NCBI GenBank assembly: GCA_947631845.1
Contig: CANRMY010000020.1
Span: 1 to 39,139, forward strand
DNA: 39,139 nucleotides
Reading direction: 5' to 3'
Source: an uncultured Oscillospiraceae bacterium
GTDB taxonomy: Bacteria > Bacillota > Clostridia > Oscillospirales > Oscillospiraceae
Shown here: piece after piece, positions 32,351 to 39,139 of the stretch
Layout: the number at the start of each line of letters is the position of its first letter
Position numbering within the stretch: position 1 is the first letter of the stretch
Notes under the pieces: model-generated
Told to the model about the DNA's origin: nothing
What the model saw: only the letters and a program-made list of their open reading frames with translations
The model's database searches: none
Program-made: the position numbers and the translations under genes

Positions 32351-32466
32351 ATGGTCCACCTCATAAATTCTGGCTTGTTCATCGAATAAAGGGAACCCTG
32401 CCCCGTCAGCGCCAAGACGATTTCCTCCGCCGCGCCCAGAAGGATAGCGCCTTTACGTTCACGCAT
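32347..32466 (-). CDS. 39-residue ORF coupled to the MBL gene
   Basis: ATG at 32466 preceded by AAAAAGGGG, 40 codons, stopping in an ATGA overlap with the MBL start. The N-terminus (RERKGAILLGAAEE) faintly recalls the first helix of TetR regulators, so it may be a truncated regulator or a leader peptide. A plausible promoter (TTTACT-N17-TATACT on the minus strand) lies upstream around 32490-32520. Function unknown. Confidence 0.4.
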   Translation of the reverse strand: MRERKGAILLGAAEEIVLALTGQGSLYSMNKPEFMRWTI

Positions 32467-32601
32467 ATCCCCTTTTTCCTTTTCGCTTGAGTATATAACA
32501 CCATGGCCAAAAAGTAAAGAGGGATATAGCGCTGCCTAACCGGGGGAGCAAGCGCAATGACATCACCAGAGCGTTTTTACTTTAGAAGAAGTGGAGGTTC
32601 C

Positions 32602-33222
32602 TTATGTGTTCCTACCCCTGAAATACCCCTCCGCGCAGTAGAGGGCGCCGGCTGGGTTGTGGGCAAGGACGCGGTCCTTGGCGATGAGGGTAGTCACCAG
32701 AGCGTCGGAGTATTTGTAGAACAGGGAGTCGTGGCCCACGCAGAGGCCCAGGGCGATGTTGAAGTCGGTGTGCTGCTCGTTCAGGAGCAGGGCCTGGGCG
32801 ATGGGGTTGCACATGGGCTCGAATTCGTTTGGGTGGATCTTGTGTTCCTCCGGGATGCCGCAGGCGGTCTTGTCCACGCCGCCGGTCTTGCAGATCACGG
32901 AGACTACCTCCAGCCCCGCGCGGCGGAGGATATCGGAGAAAACCTTCGCCTCCCAGCTCAGGCCCCGGCAGAAGGCCAGGCCGATCTTGTGATAGCCCAT
33001 CCGCAGGCACAGCTGTACCGTCTCTTTCACCCGTGGCCACTGGCAGTAGCCGATGGCCTCGATCTCTGAGGCGGTGACGTAGAAATCCCGGTTCTCCGAA
33101 AGGGAGTACTTCTCCAGGGCTCTGTCCATCATCTCCCGCTCCCGCATGGGGCAGTTTTTCGGAAGGTCTTCCGGCTCGGGTGTCCCGCAGGCGCGGACAG
33201 CGCAGTCGGCGCAGGTGTACAT
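32602..33222 (-). CDS. DUF1847 cysteine-rich protein
   Basis: 206 residues. The N-terminus has a metal- or cluster-like set C4, C7, C12 and C24 (CADCAVRAC, then NCP), with more cysteines in conserved positions (YCQWPR; CRGLSWEA). This matches DUF1847, a family of unknown function in anaerobes. ATG 33222 follows GGAGGGAG. It is the last gene of the transporter-ttdA-ttdB run, 64 bp after ttdB, separated by a hairpin at 33247-33274. Confidence 0.85.
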   Translation of the reverse strand: MYTCADCAVRACGTPEPEDLPKNCPMREREMMDRALEKYSLSENRDFYVTASEIEAIGYCQWPRVKETVQLCLRMGYHKIGLAFCRGLSWEAKVFSDILRRAGLEVVSVICKTGGVDKTACGIPEEHKIHPNEFEPMCNPIAQALLLNEQHTDFNIALGLCVGHDSLFYKYSDALVTTLIAKDRVLAHNPAGALYCAEGYFRGRNT

Positions 33223-33246
33223 GGTTCTCCCTCCTTATATTGGGAA

Positions 33247-33274
33247 GCGGCACAGCCCCACGGGGCCGTGCCGC
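33247..33274 (-). other. Hairpin between ttdB-like and DUF1847 genes
   Basis: GCGGCAC (33247-33253) pairs with GTGCCGC (33268-33274), extended by an inner GCCC/GGGC. No T-run on the minus strand, so partial termination or RNA processing is more likely than full termination. Confidence 0.45.
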
Positions 33275-33286
33275 CTTTCTCTTTTC

Positions 33287-33919
33287 TTATTTGATAAAGC
33301 TGACGTGCTTGCAGATCTCCTCCACAGCGGCGTCCTTCTTCTGGTTGAAGATCACCTTGTTCTCCTCGAACATGTTCCGGCCCTGGGCGTCGATGGAGAC
33401 AATCAGGGGACCGAACTCACGGACCTTGCAGCACCAGAGGGTCTCGGGCATGCCCAGCTCATCCCAATGGTGCTCGGCGATGCGCTGGACCTCGGTAGCG
33501 GCCACCACGGCGCACCCGGCGGGGAACACGCAGTGGATGGCACCGAATTCCTTGCAGGCCCGCTCGGTGTTGGGACCCATGCCGCCCTTGCCCACAATGA
33601 CCCGGACGCCGGTTGCCTTGGTGAACTCATACTCGAACTTCTCCATGCGCATGGAGGTGGTGGGACCCACGGACACCATCTCATAGGCGTCCTCCTGGCC
33701 CTCGATGGGCCGGACGATGGGAGCGGCGTGGAAGATGGCCTTGCCCCTGATGTCGTAGGGCAGTTCCCGGCCGCCCTCCACCAGACGCCGGTGGGCCACG
33801 TCACGGCAGGTCATGAGATCGCCGTCCAGCCAGACGATGTCACCGATCTTGATGTCGGCCAGGTCCTCCGCGGTGACGGGCGTTACGAGGACTTTCTTAC
33901 CGTTTCTGATTTCTACCAT
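33287..33919 (-). CDS. ttdB: L(+)-tartrate dehydratase beta subunit-like (class I fumarase C-terminal family)
   Basis: 210 residues. Hydro-lyase beta-chain motifs: [30 protein letters not shown] and GKGGMGP. The sequence tracks E. coli TtdB closely along its length as I recall it, including HWDELGMPE and [13 protein letters not shown] near the end, more than two-subunit fumarases. With the alpha subunit it would convert L(+)-tartrate to oxaloacetate using a 4Fe-4S cluster. Fumarase activity cannot be excluded. ATG 33919 shares one base with the alpha-subunit stop. Confidence 0.85.
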   Translation of the reverse strand: MVEIRNGKKVLVTPVTAEDLADIKIGDIVWLDGDLMTCRDVAHRRLVEGGRELPYDIRGKAIFHAAPIVRPIEGQEDAYEMVSVGPTTSMRMEKFEYEFTKATGVRVIVGKGGMGPNTERACKEFGAIHCVFPAGCAVVAATEVQRIAEHHWDELGMPETLWCCKVREFGPLIVSIDAQGRNMFEENKVIFNQKKDAAVEEICKHVSFIK

Positions 33920-34818
33920 TACAGCTGCACCCCCGAATGTGTTGTTACAGTGGCGTTGAGGTCCTTATCGAAGATCACATGGCCGCGGCGGTGGGACCAG
34001 CATCCCACGTTGACGGCGACGCCGATGGTGGAGGGATGGCGGGCGGTGTTCTCGATATGTACGCCCATAACGGAGTAGTTGCCGCTCATGCCCTGGGGAC
34101 CAAGGCCGATGGCGTTGATACCGTCCTCTAAGAGCTTCTCCATGGCGGCGGCCCGCTCATTGGGGTTGTGGCTGCCGAGAGGCCGCATAAGGGCCTTCTT
34201 GGACAGAAGCGCGGCGGTCTCCACGCTGGTGGCGACGCCCACGCCCACCAGAAGCGGCGGGCAGGCGTTCAGACCGTAGCTGGTCATCTGATCCATGACA
34301 AACTGGGTGACGCCCTCGTAGCCCGCGCCGGGCATCAGGACCATGGCCTTGCCGGGGAGTGTGCATCCGCCGCCGGCCATGTAGGCGTAGATCTCGCAGT
34401 GGTCGTCATCGGGGACGATGTCCCAGAAGACGGTGGGCGTGCCCTTGCCCACGTTGCGCTTGGTGTTGTACTCGTCAAAGGTCTCCACGGAGTTGTGGCG
34501 CAGCGGCGTTGCGAAGGTGGCCTTGACCACGGCCTCCTTCAGCAGGGCCTCCAGCTCGCCCATCAGCGGGAAGTGGACGCCGCACTTGACCCAGAACTGG
34601 AGGACGCCGGTGTCCTGGCAGCTGGGGCGGTTCAGGGCCACGGCCTGCTCCTGGTTCTTGAACATGGTGTCGTAGATGGTCTTGGCCAGGGGGCTGGTCT
34701 CCTTCTCGCGAAGCTCGGAGAGCTTGGCGATCACGTCGTCGGGCAGCTTGATTCCGATGTAGCCAACGAATTTGGCCATCTTATCGGTCATCAGCTGCAC
34801 ACTTTCTTCTTTTGTCAT
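33919..34818 (-). CDS. ttdA: L(+)-tartrate dehydratase alpha subunit-like (class I fumarase N-terminal family)
   Basis: 299 residues. Cluster cysteines expected at C67 (RPSCQDTG), C186 (LNACPP) and C273 (VGCWSHRRG); [11 protein letters not shown] and [10 protein letters not shown] are also present. Length and sequence resemble E. coli TtdA (about 303) more than the shorter clostridial fumarase alpha chains, so tartrate is the better guess. Automated annotation may call it fumarate hydratase. GGAGG precedes ATG 34818. Confidence 0.87.
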   Translation of the reverse strand: MTKEESVQLMTDKMAKFVGYIGIKLPDDVIAKLSELREKETSPLAKTIYDTMFKNQEQAVALNRPSCQDTGVLQFWVKCGVHFPLMGELEALLKEAVVKATFATPLRHNSVETFDEYNTKRNVGKGTPTVFWDIVPDDDHCEIYAYMAGGGCTLPGKAMVLMPGAGYEGVTQFVMDQMTSYGLNACPPLLVGVGVATSVETAALLSKKALMRPLGSHNPNERAAAMEKLLEDGINAIGLGPQGMSGNYSVMGVHIENTARHPSTIGVAVNVGCWSHRRGHVIFDKDLNATVTTHSGVQL

Positions 34819-34874
34819 TGTTTGACCTCCTTGTGATGGTGATGATTGTATCGTTGTATCGTAAACTCAATTGC

Positions 34875-36137
34875 TTAACCGGGGAAGAACGGGTAGAGGA
34901 TGGGCAGCAGCACCATGCAGATGACGAAGGACACAGCGATGAGCGGCAGACCCGATTTCACATAGTCGTTGAACTTATACCCGCCCAGGCTGACCACCAT
35001 GGTGTTGGCCGGCATGCCGATGGGCGTGGCGTAGGCGCAGGAGCAGGAGATGACGGTGGCCATGATCATGCTCCGGGGGTCCGCCCCCAGGCTCTGGGCA
35101 AGGGACACTGCGATAGGTACCATCAGGGCGGTGGTGGCGGTGTTGGACATGAAGTTGGTCAGCACACAGCCCACCAGGAAGATAACCAGCAGGAGGATGA
35201 TGGGGTTGGGGTTTTCGCCCAAGGCCCCGACAATGGTGTCGGCGATCATGGACCCGGCGCCGGTGGTCTCCAGGGCCTTGGCCAGCGCCAGGGAGCCGCC
35301 GAAGAGCAGTACCACCTTAAGGTCGATGGACTTCAGGGCCGCCTTCTCGTCGATGACGCCCAGGGCCACCAGGACGATGGCGCCGATGCAGGCGGAGACC
35401 TGCAGGGAGATGCCGATCTGCTCCTCAAGAATCATGGCAAGGATGACCAGGATGAGGACCACGAGAGATGTGATCTGCTTCCACTTGGGGACATTGCTGT
35501 AATCCTTCTGCTTGTCGGCGGTCCCCTCTCCGCTGGTGTTGGGGAGGAACCGGTAGCCGATGAAGGCGAAGTAGATGATGCCGATGATGAGCATGGGGGC
35601 ACCCACGGTGGCGTATTCAAAGAAGCTCGTCTTTATGCCCAGGTTGTTCATGGCGTCGATGCCCATGAGGTTGCCGGGAGCGCCGATGATGGACAGATTC
35701 CCACCCAGGGCCGCCGCGAAGACCAGGGGCATCAGGAGCTTGCCACGGGAGTAGCCGGACTCGTCGGCGATGCCGCACACCACGGGGATCAGCACAGCCG
35801 CCGTGCCCGTGTTGGAGAGGAATCCGCTCATGACGCCCACAATGACCATGATGGCGATGATCAGGATTCGCTCGGACTTTGCAAACTTGGTGACGACGCT
35901 GCCGATCTTGTTGGCCATGCCCGTCTCAAAGAGGGCCTGGCCCACCACGAACATCCCCACGCAGAGGATGACGTTGTTGTTGACATATCCGGCGAAGGTG
36001 TCGGCGGAGCCCAGCACTCCGGTGACGTTGAGGCCGATGGCCACGATGGTGGCAGTGAGTCCCAGAGGGATCTTCTCCAGGATGAACATCACGATGGCGA
36101 AGACCAGGAACAACAGGGTGATAGTCGAAGGTGACAT
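34875..36137 (-). CDS. SLC13/DASS family dicarboxylate transporter
   Basis: 420 residues, about eleven membrane segments. The two substrate/sodium-site signatures are S108-N-T (LSNTGTA) and S331-N-T (MSNTATT), one per inverted repeat. The family carries C4 dicarboxylates; E. coli TtdT, which exchanges tartrate for succinate, is a member. Placed first in the operon with tartrate-dehydratase-like subunits, a tartrate or related dicarboxylate role is inferred. ATG 36137 with a GAGGAG site is preferred over 36164. Confidence 0.92.
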   Translation of the reverse strand: MSPSTITLLFLVFAIVMFILEKIPLGLTATIVAIGLNVTGVLGSADTFAGYVNNNVILCVGMFVVGQALFETGMANKIGSVVTKFAKSERILIIAIMVIVGVMSGFLSNTGTAAVLIPVVCGIADESGYSRGKLLMPLVFAAALGGNLSIIGAPGNLMGIDAMNNLGIKTSFFEYATVGAPMLIIGIIYFAFIGYRFLPNTSGEGTADKQKDYSNVPKWKQITSLVVLILVILAMILEEQIGISLQVSACIGAIVLVALGVIDEKAALKSIDLKVVLLFGGSLALAKALETTGAGSMIADTIVGALGENPNPIILLLVIFLVGCVLTNFMSNTATTALMVPIAVSLAQSLGADPRSMIMATVISCSCAYATPIGMPANTMVVSLGGYKFNDYVKSGLPLIAVSFVICMVLLPILYPFFPG

Positions 36138-36187
36138 GATGATCTCCTCTCTGTTTTCTCGCATCGGCCAATGCTTATCTTGGTTAC

Positions 36188-36216
36188 ATCATAGCACAGG
36201 AGAGGGCATTTATAAA
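36188..36216 (-). promoter_or_regulatory. Promoter of the transporter-ttdAB-DUF1847 operon
   Basis: Minus strand: TTTATA (36211-36216), 17-base spacer, TATGAT (36188-36193). An AT-rich dyad AAAAT-N6-ATTTT (36214-36229) overlaps the -35 and could be the LysR site, though AT-richness makes chance matches likely. Confidence 0.45.
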
Positions 36217-36259
36217 ATTGATATATTTTGCTGTTCCATAAAAAATTTTTATCTCTATC

Positions 36260-36288
36260 TTGTAAACAAACCGCGGATATAGTACAAT
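36260..36288 (+). promoter_or_regulatory. Promoter of the LysR gene
   Basis: TTGTAA (36260-36265), 17-base spacer, TACAAT (36283-36288). The ATG at 36287 overlaps this -10, which rules it out as the start and favours 36323. Confidence 0.55.
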
Positions 36289-36322
36289 GAAATCGACCAT
36301 ATCCGTGTGGGAGGCGTTCTCT

Positions 36323-37204
36323 ATGACTCTGGCACAGCTCCGCTATTTCTGTACCGCGGCCCGGTACCACAGCATCACCCAGGCCGCCAACATCCTGTTC
36401 GTGACCCAGCCCACGGTCTCCATTGCCATCCGGGACCTGGAGCGGGAATTCTCCCTGACGCTGTTTGTCCACACCAACAGCGGGCTGACCCTCACCAACG
36501 AGGGGGAGGTCTTTTATGACCGGGCGTCGGCTATCCTGAGCCAGTGCGACGACCTGACCGCCGAATACGGCGGCAGCAAGCCCAACCAGAGCCGGTTCAG
36601 CATCGGCATCCCGCCCATGCTCAGTACGATCTTTTTCCCGGAGCTGCTGGATGCCTTCCATCAGGTCTACCCGGACATCTGGGTGGAGCTTCAGGAGTTC
36701 GGGTCCGTCCGGGCCTGTCAGCTGGTGCAGAATGACGTGCTGGACATGGGGCTGGTCAACATGGAGCTCCACGACATCGATAAGTTCCACACCCTCTATC
36801 TGGCCACGGAGCCGGCCTATCTGGGGGTCTGTCCTTCCCACCCTTTGGCGGGGGAGCGGTCCATATCCCTGGAGCAGCTTCAGGGCCAGCCGCTGATCCT
36901 GTTCAATCAGGACTCGGTGCAGAATCAGATCTTCCTGGGCCAATTCCAGGCCAGGAAAATCACCCCGCATATCATCATGCGCAGCAGCCAGATCATCACC
37001 ATCCTGAAATTCATCCGGCAGGGCAAGTGCAGCTGTTTCTTCTACAGAAGCATGTTTGAGCAGCTGCCGGAGCTGGTGGGGATCCCCCTGGACCCTCCGG
37101 TGGAGACACGGGTAGGGCTGGTCTGGCGGCGTGGCCGGTATATGACTGCCGGGATGCGGGCGTTCCTGGACGTCTGCAAGCGGCGGTATAAGGATCACGC
37201 ATAA
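36323..37204 (+). CDS. LysR family transcriptional regulator
   Basis: 293 residues. N-terminal winged helix-turn-helix (about 3-62; SITQAANILFVTQPTVSIAI is the HTH) and a C-terminal periplasmic-binding-like effector domain. Divergent from the dicarboxylate/tartrate operon across a 185-bp control region, the usual arrangement for a LysR activator of its neighbour, as with E. coli TtdR and ttdABT. GGGAGG (36309-36314) sets ATG 36323. The effector, perhaps tartrate, is inference. Confidence 0.93.
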   Translation: MTLAQLRYFCTAARYHSITQAANILFVTQPTVSIAIRDLEREFSLTLFVHTNSGLTLTNEGEVFYDRASAILSQCDDLTAEYGGSKPNQSRFSIGIPPMLSTIFFPELLDAFHQVYPDIWVELQEFGSVRACQLVQNDVLDMGLVNMELHDIDKFHTLYLATEPAYLGVCPSHPLAGERSISLEQLQGQPLILFNQDSVQNQIFLGQFQARKITPHIIMRSSQIITILKFIRQGKCSCFFYRSMFEQLPELVGIPLDPPVETRVGLVWRRGRYMTAGMRAFLDVCKRRYKDHA

Positions 37205-37243
37205 TTGCGGTATGGCATGACCCGTATCGTCTCCTGACGGCTG

Positions 37244-38566
37244 TTATCGCTCCGGGAACAATGCGTACTCATACGCGGACCCCAGAAGCATGGTCACCAT
37301 GGTGCCGCCCCGCTGGTCGGTGAGGCGGTCGATGCCGGGGTAGGCCAGGTTGTCGGTGGAACGGCCGTAGATGAGATCCACGCCTTTGTACCGGATGCCC
37401 GCGTCATTCAGGTGGTCGTGGCCGCAAAAGATGGCTTTCGTACTGCCCAGCTCCAGAACCGTCCCAAAAAGTCCGCTGTTTTTATCCGCGCAGCCGCAGC
37501 CCTCCCGGCGTTCGCCGAAAAGCAGCTCCGCCTCCGGGGAGCCCGCCAAAAGCGCCTGGTAGGCATCCTCAAACTCCGGCAGGGGGATGTGGAAATAGAG
37601 CATGGACGACACGGTCTTTCCCTCCCGCTCGTTCAATTCCTCCACAGTCCGCCGGTACCAGTCAATTTGGTCGGCGTGGATGGAGTCGTAATCCGTGGGG
37701 TCCAGGGAGGCGTAGTCGTTGGAATCGAGAAGGAACAGGGCCTCATTCAAGCTCTCGTCGGCATTACGCACCTCGATGAGGTTGTTGTACCGCCCGTAGA
37801 TGTCCGGCTGGACCTGGGAGAAGAGCAGATGTCCCCCGTGGTCGAAGGTGTAGGCTGTCAGCGTTTCGTTCAGCTCGTCGGCATCGAACTGCGCCAGCAG
37901 CTCCGTCTCGTGGTTGCCGTAGACGAAGGCCCAAGGGATGCCTATCTTCTCCATGAAGTCGCAGACGTACACCAGGGGCGTGCGGTTGTCGACGCTCAAG
38001 GACTGGAGGGGAATGGGGTAGACCAGATCCCCGGTGATAATGATGAGGTCGGGCCTTGCCTCCTGGATGACCTGAAAGTAGATGCTCTCAAAGGCCGCCC
38101 GGTCCTGTTTGTAGGTGGAGAGGGTACCGCCGATGTGGAGGTCCGTGAGCTGCAGGACCTTGAGGGTGTCGTTTTTCGTGCGGATGATGAACCGTCCGTC
38201 CGCCTCATGCTCTATGGAGGCGATGTTCTGAGGCTCGAAGGGCGAGGAACCGACGGTCAGGTATGGGTACAGCGGCAGGCCATAGCTGTCCCGCCAAAGG
38301 ACGGTCCCCGCAAGGAGAGCGACACAGAGGACCAGGTAGATCACCCGCCTTGCAAGCCTGTTCCCCCGTCCGCGCTCCTTTTTGGACAGCGGCAGGAGGA
38401 TCGCAAGACGCAAAAAGTAGAAGATCAGCGCCAAGGGCAGGATGAAGAGATACCGGGTCCAGTCCTTCAGGACGATCACCGACACGGCGTATACGGTAAG
38501 CGTGACCATGAGCCAGATGAGGGCGGTAAGCCATTCCCGACGCGTTTTTTTCTGCCCCTCTTTCAT
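37244..38566 (-). CDS. Membrane-anchored calcineurin-like metallophosphoesterase
   Basis: 440 residues. Three N-terminal membrane segments (about 12-33, 37-57, 73-91), then a metallophosphoesterase domain: D142-x-H144 (TDLHIGG), GDLVYP, GNHE and GHDHLND, the standard di-metal ligand set. The domain should lie outside the membrane; the substrate is unknown. ATG 38566 follows GGAGG with seven bases spacing, better than the upstream start at 38608. Converges on the LysR gene with no clear terminator in the 39-bp gap. Confidence 0.92.
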   Translation of the reverse strand: MKEGQKKTRREWLTALIWLMVTLTVYAVSVIVLKDWTRYLFILPLALIFYFLRLAILLPLSKKERGRGNRLARRVIYLVLCVALLAGTVLWRDSYGLPLYPYLTVGSSPFEPQNIASIEHEADGRFIIRTKNDTLKVLQLTDLHIGGTLSTYKQDRAAFESIYFQVIQEARPDLIIITGDLVYPIPLQSLSVDNRTPLVYVCDFMEKIGIPWAFVYGNHETELLAQFDADELNETLTAYTFDHGGHLLFSQVQPDIYGRYNNLIEVRNADESLNEALFLLDSNDYASLDPTDYDSIHADQIDWYRRTVEELNEREGKTVSSMLYFHIPLPEFEDAYQALLAGSPEAELLFGERREGCGCADKNSGLFGTVLELGSTKAIFCGHDHLNDAGIRYKGVDLIYGRSTDNLAYPGIDRLTDQRGGTMVTMLLGSAYEYALFPER

Positions 38567-38617
38567 GCCCACACCTCCATACACGGCGATAAAGTTCCAG
38601 CATCTCAAACAGGCCCA

Positions 38618-38646
38618 ATTATATCATGAGCCCTTGGATATTTCAA
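38618..38646 (-). promoter_or_regulatory. Sigma-A promoter for the phosphoesterase gene
   Basis: Minus strand: TTGAAA (38641-38646), 17-base spacer, TATAAT (38618-38623), about 52 bases upstream of the start codon. The rest of 38650-38781 holds no gene I can support. Confidence 0.65.
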
Positions 38647-38781
38647 CTTTTTTGCCAAGACTGTGTGCATGAACAGTCTCTAATCAGCGCGAATTCTTCC
38701 CCCCGGCAGCCTGCGTATATTTGTTATCTTTCGTCTTGTTATACTATTCCCCCTCCCCAAAATTGTGGGGGTTCCACACAA

Positions 38782-39057
38782 TTATTGAGTGCCGGTTGCA
38801 CGTATTTCGATCATCAGCCTCGCTCCCAAACTGAACGCATCGTGGAAGCGTCTTTCGCCCATTGAAGCAGATACAGTGAGGCAATCGTCCTTTATTGCGT
38901 CAAGAATAGCGTTTTCCTGCTTATCGAGGGTTGCACGCAACTTTTTCTCATTTTCGTGTATCCGTTTTAAAATCTCTTTTTCATCCGGCGTCGGCCGGCC
39001 CATTTGCTCGACCGGGCAGATGTTGCCGTAATAGAATTCGTTAATTAGATTCTCCAT
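38782..39057 (-). CDS. DUF6809 family small protein
   Basis: 91 residues beginning with the MENLINEFYYGNI signature typical of DUF6809 proteins of gut Clostridia, then a charged helical segment (about 25-58) and a C-terminal helix ending in GARLMIEI. Function unknown. AGGAGGGG at 39063-39070 fits ATG 39057; a GTG at 39063 would overlap the site. A TATTAT-type -10 lies upstream near 39075. Confidence 0.8.
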   Translation of the reverse strand: MENLINEFYYGNICPVEQMGRPTPDEKEILKRIHENEKKLRATLDKQENAILDAIKDDCLTVSASMGERRFHDAFSLGARLMIEIRATGTQ

Positions 39058-39139
39058 CTTCACCCCTCCTCGTATAATAAGATTTGACAGGAATTTTGTA
39101 AGTGTTATCTGTCATTCACTCCGGAAAAACCAGCAGGCA

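Noticed and set aside
1-39139. CRISPR array, insertion sequence or replication origin
   Set aside because: No regularly spaced repeats, no intact transposase, and only one DnaA box; nothing supports these elements.

Overview
The window looks like a chromosomal segment of a GC-rich, probably spore-forming, anaerobic Firmicute of the Oscillospiraceae/Clostridia type. This rests on the gene families (Hfq, SepF, DivIVA, DUF6809, DUF6076, DUF1847), strong GGAGG ribosome binding sites, sigma-A promoters, and a forespore-sigma-like promoter ahead of an M23 peptidase. No database search was possible; family names come from motif reading and memory.

Layout. 1-1.3 kb: hairpin-rich leader, then a membrane-anchored M23 peptidase resembling SpoIIQ. 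1.3-7 kb (minus): GNAT acetyltransferase and the set miaB-mutS-CPBP protease. 7.1-11.55 kb (plus): an alanine-racemase-like protein that lacks the PLP lysine, then mutL-miaA-hfq. 11.55-12 kb: a gene-free stack of inverted repeats. 12-19.9 kb (plus): envelope/division set HlyD-like-yggS-sepF-divIVA-ileS-lspA-rluD. 19.9-20.1 kb: candidate structured RNA. 20.2-24.4 kb (plus): potassium uptake trkH-trkA, a small S24-like protein and pepF. 24.4-26.6 kb (minus): an internally deleted GNAT remnant and glycogen synthase with a histone-H1-like tail. 26.6-29.2 kb (plus): dense regulatory DNA with a DnaA box beside a perfect sigma-A promoter, then DUF308 and cardiolipin synthase. 29.2-31.5 kb: a scar zone of gene fragments around tRNA-Thr and tRNA-Tyr. 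31.5-36.1 kb (minus): a metallo-beta-lactamase-fold protein with a coupled 39-codon ORF, then an L-tartrate-dehydratase-like operon (transporter, alpha, beta, DUF1847), with a divergent LysR gene at 36.3-37.2 kb. 37.2-39.1 kb (minus): membrane calcineurin-like phosphoesterase and DUF6809.

How genes work together. MutS and MutL sit in two divergent transcription units, each also carrying a tRNA-A37 modifier (miaB, miaA). The sepF-divIVA block links division-site proteins with IleRS, lipoprotein signal peptidase and pseudouridine synthase. The LysR/transporter/dehydratase block matches in composition the E. coli ttdR-ttdABT system, suggesting import of tartrate or a related dicarboxylate and its dehydration to oxaloacetate.

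Most notable observations: the PLP-lysine-less racemase, the candidate folded RNA downstream of rluD, the H1-like tail on GlgA, the DnaA-box promoter, the inverted-repeat stack after hfq, the catalytically altered S24 domain in the trk operon, and the Gram-positive ttd-like operon with a DUF1847 gene.
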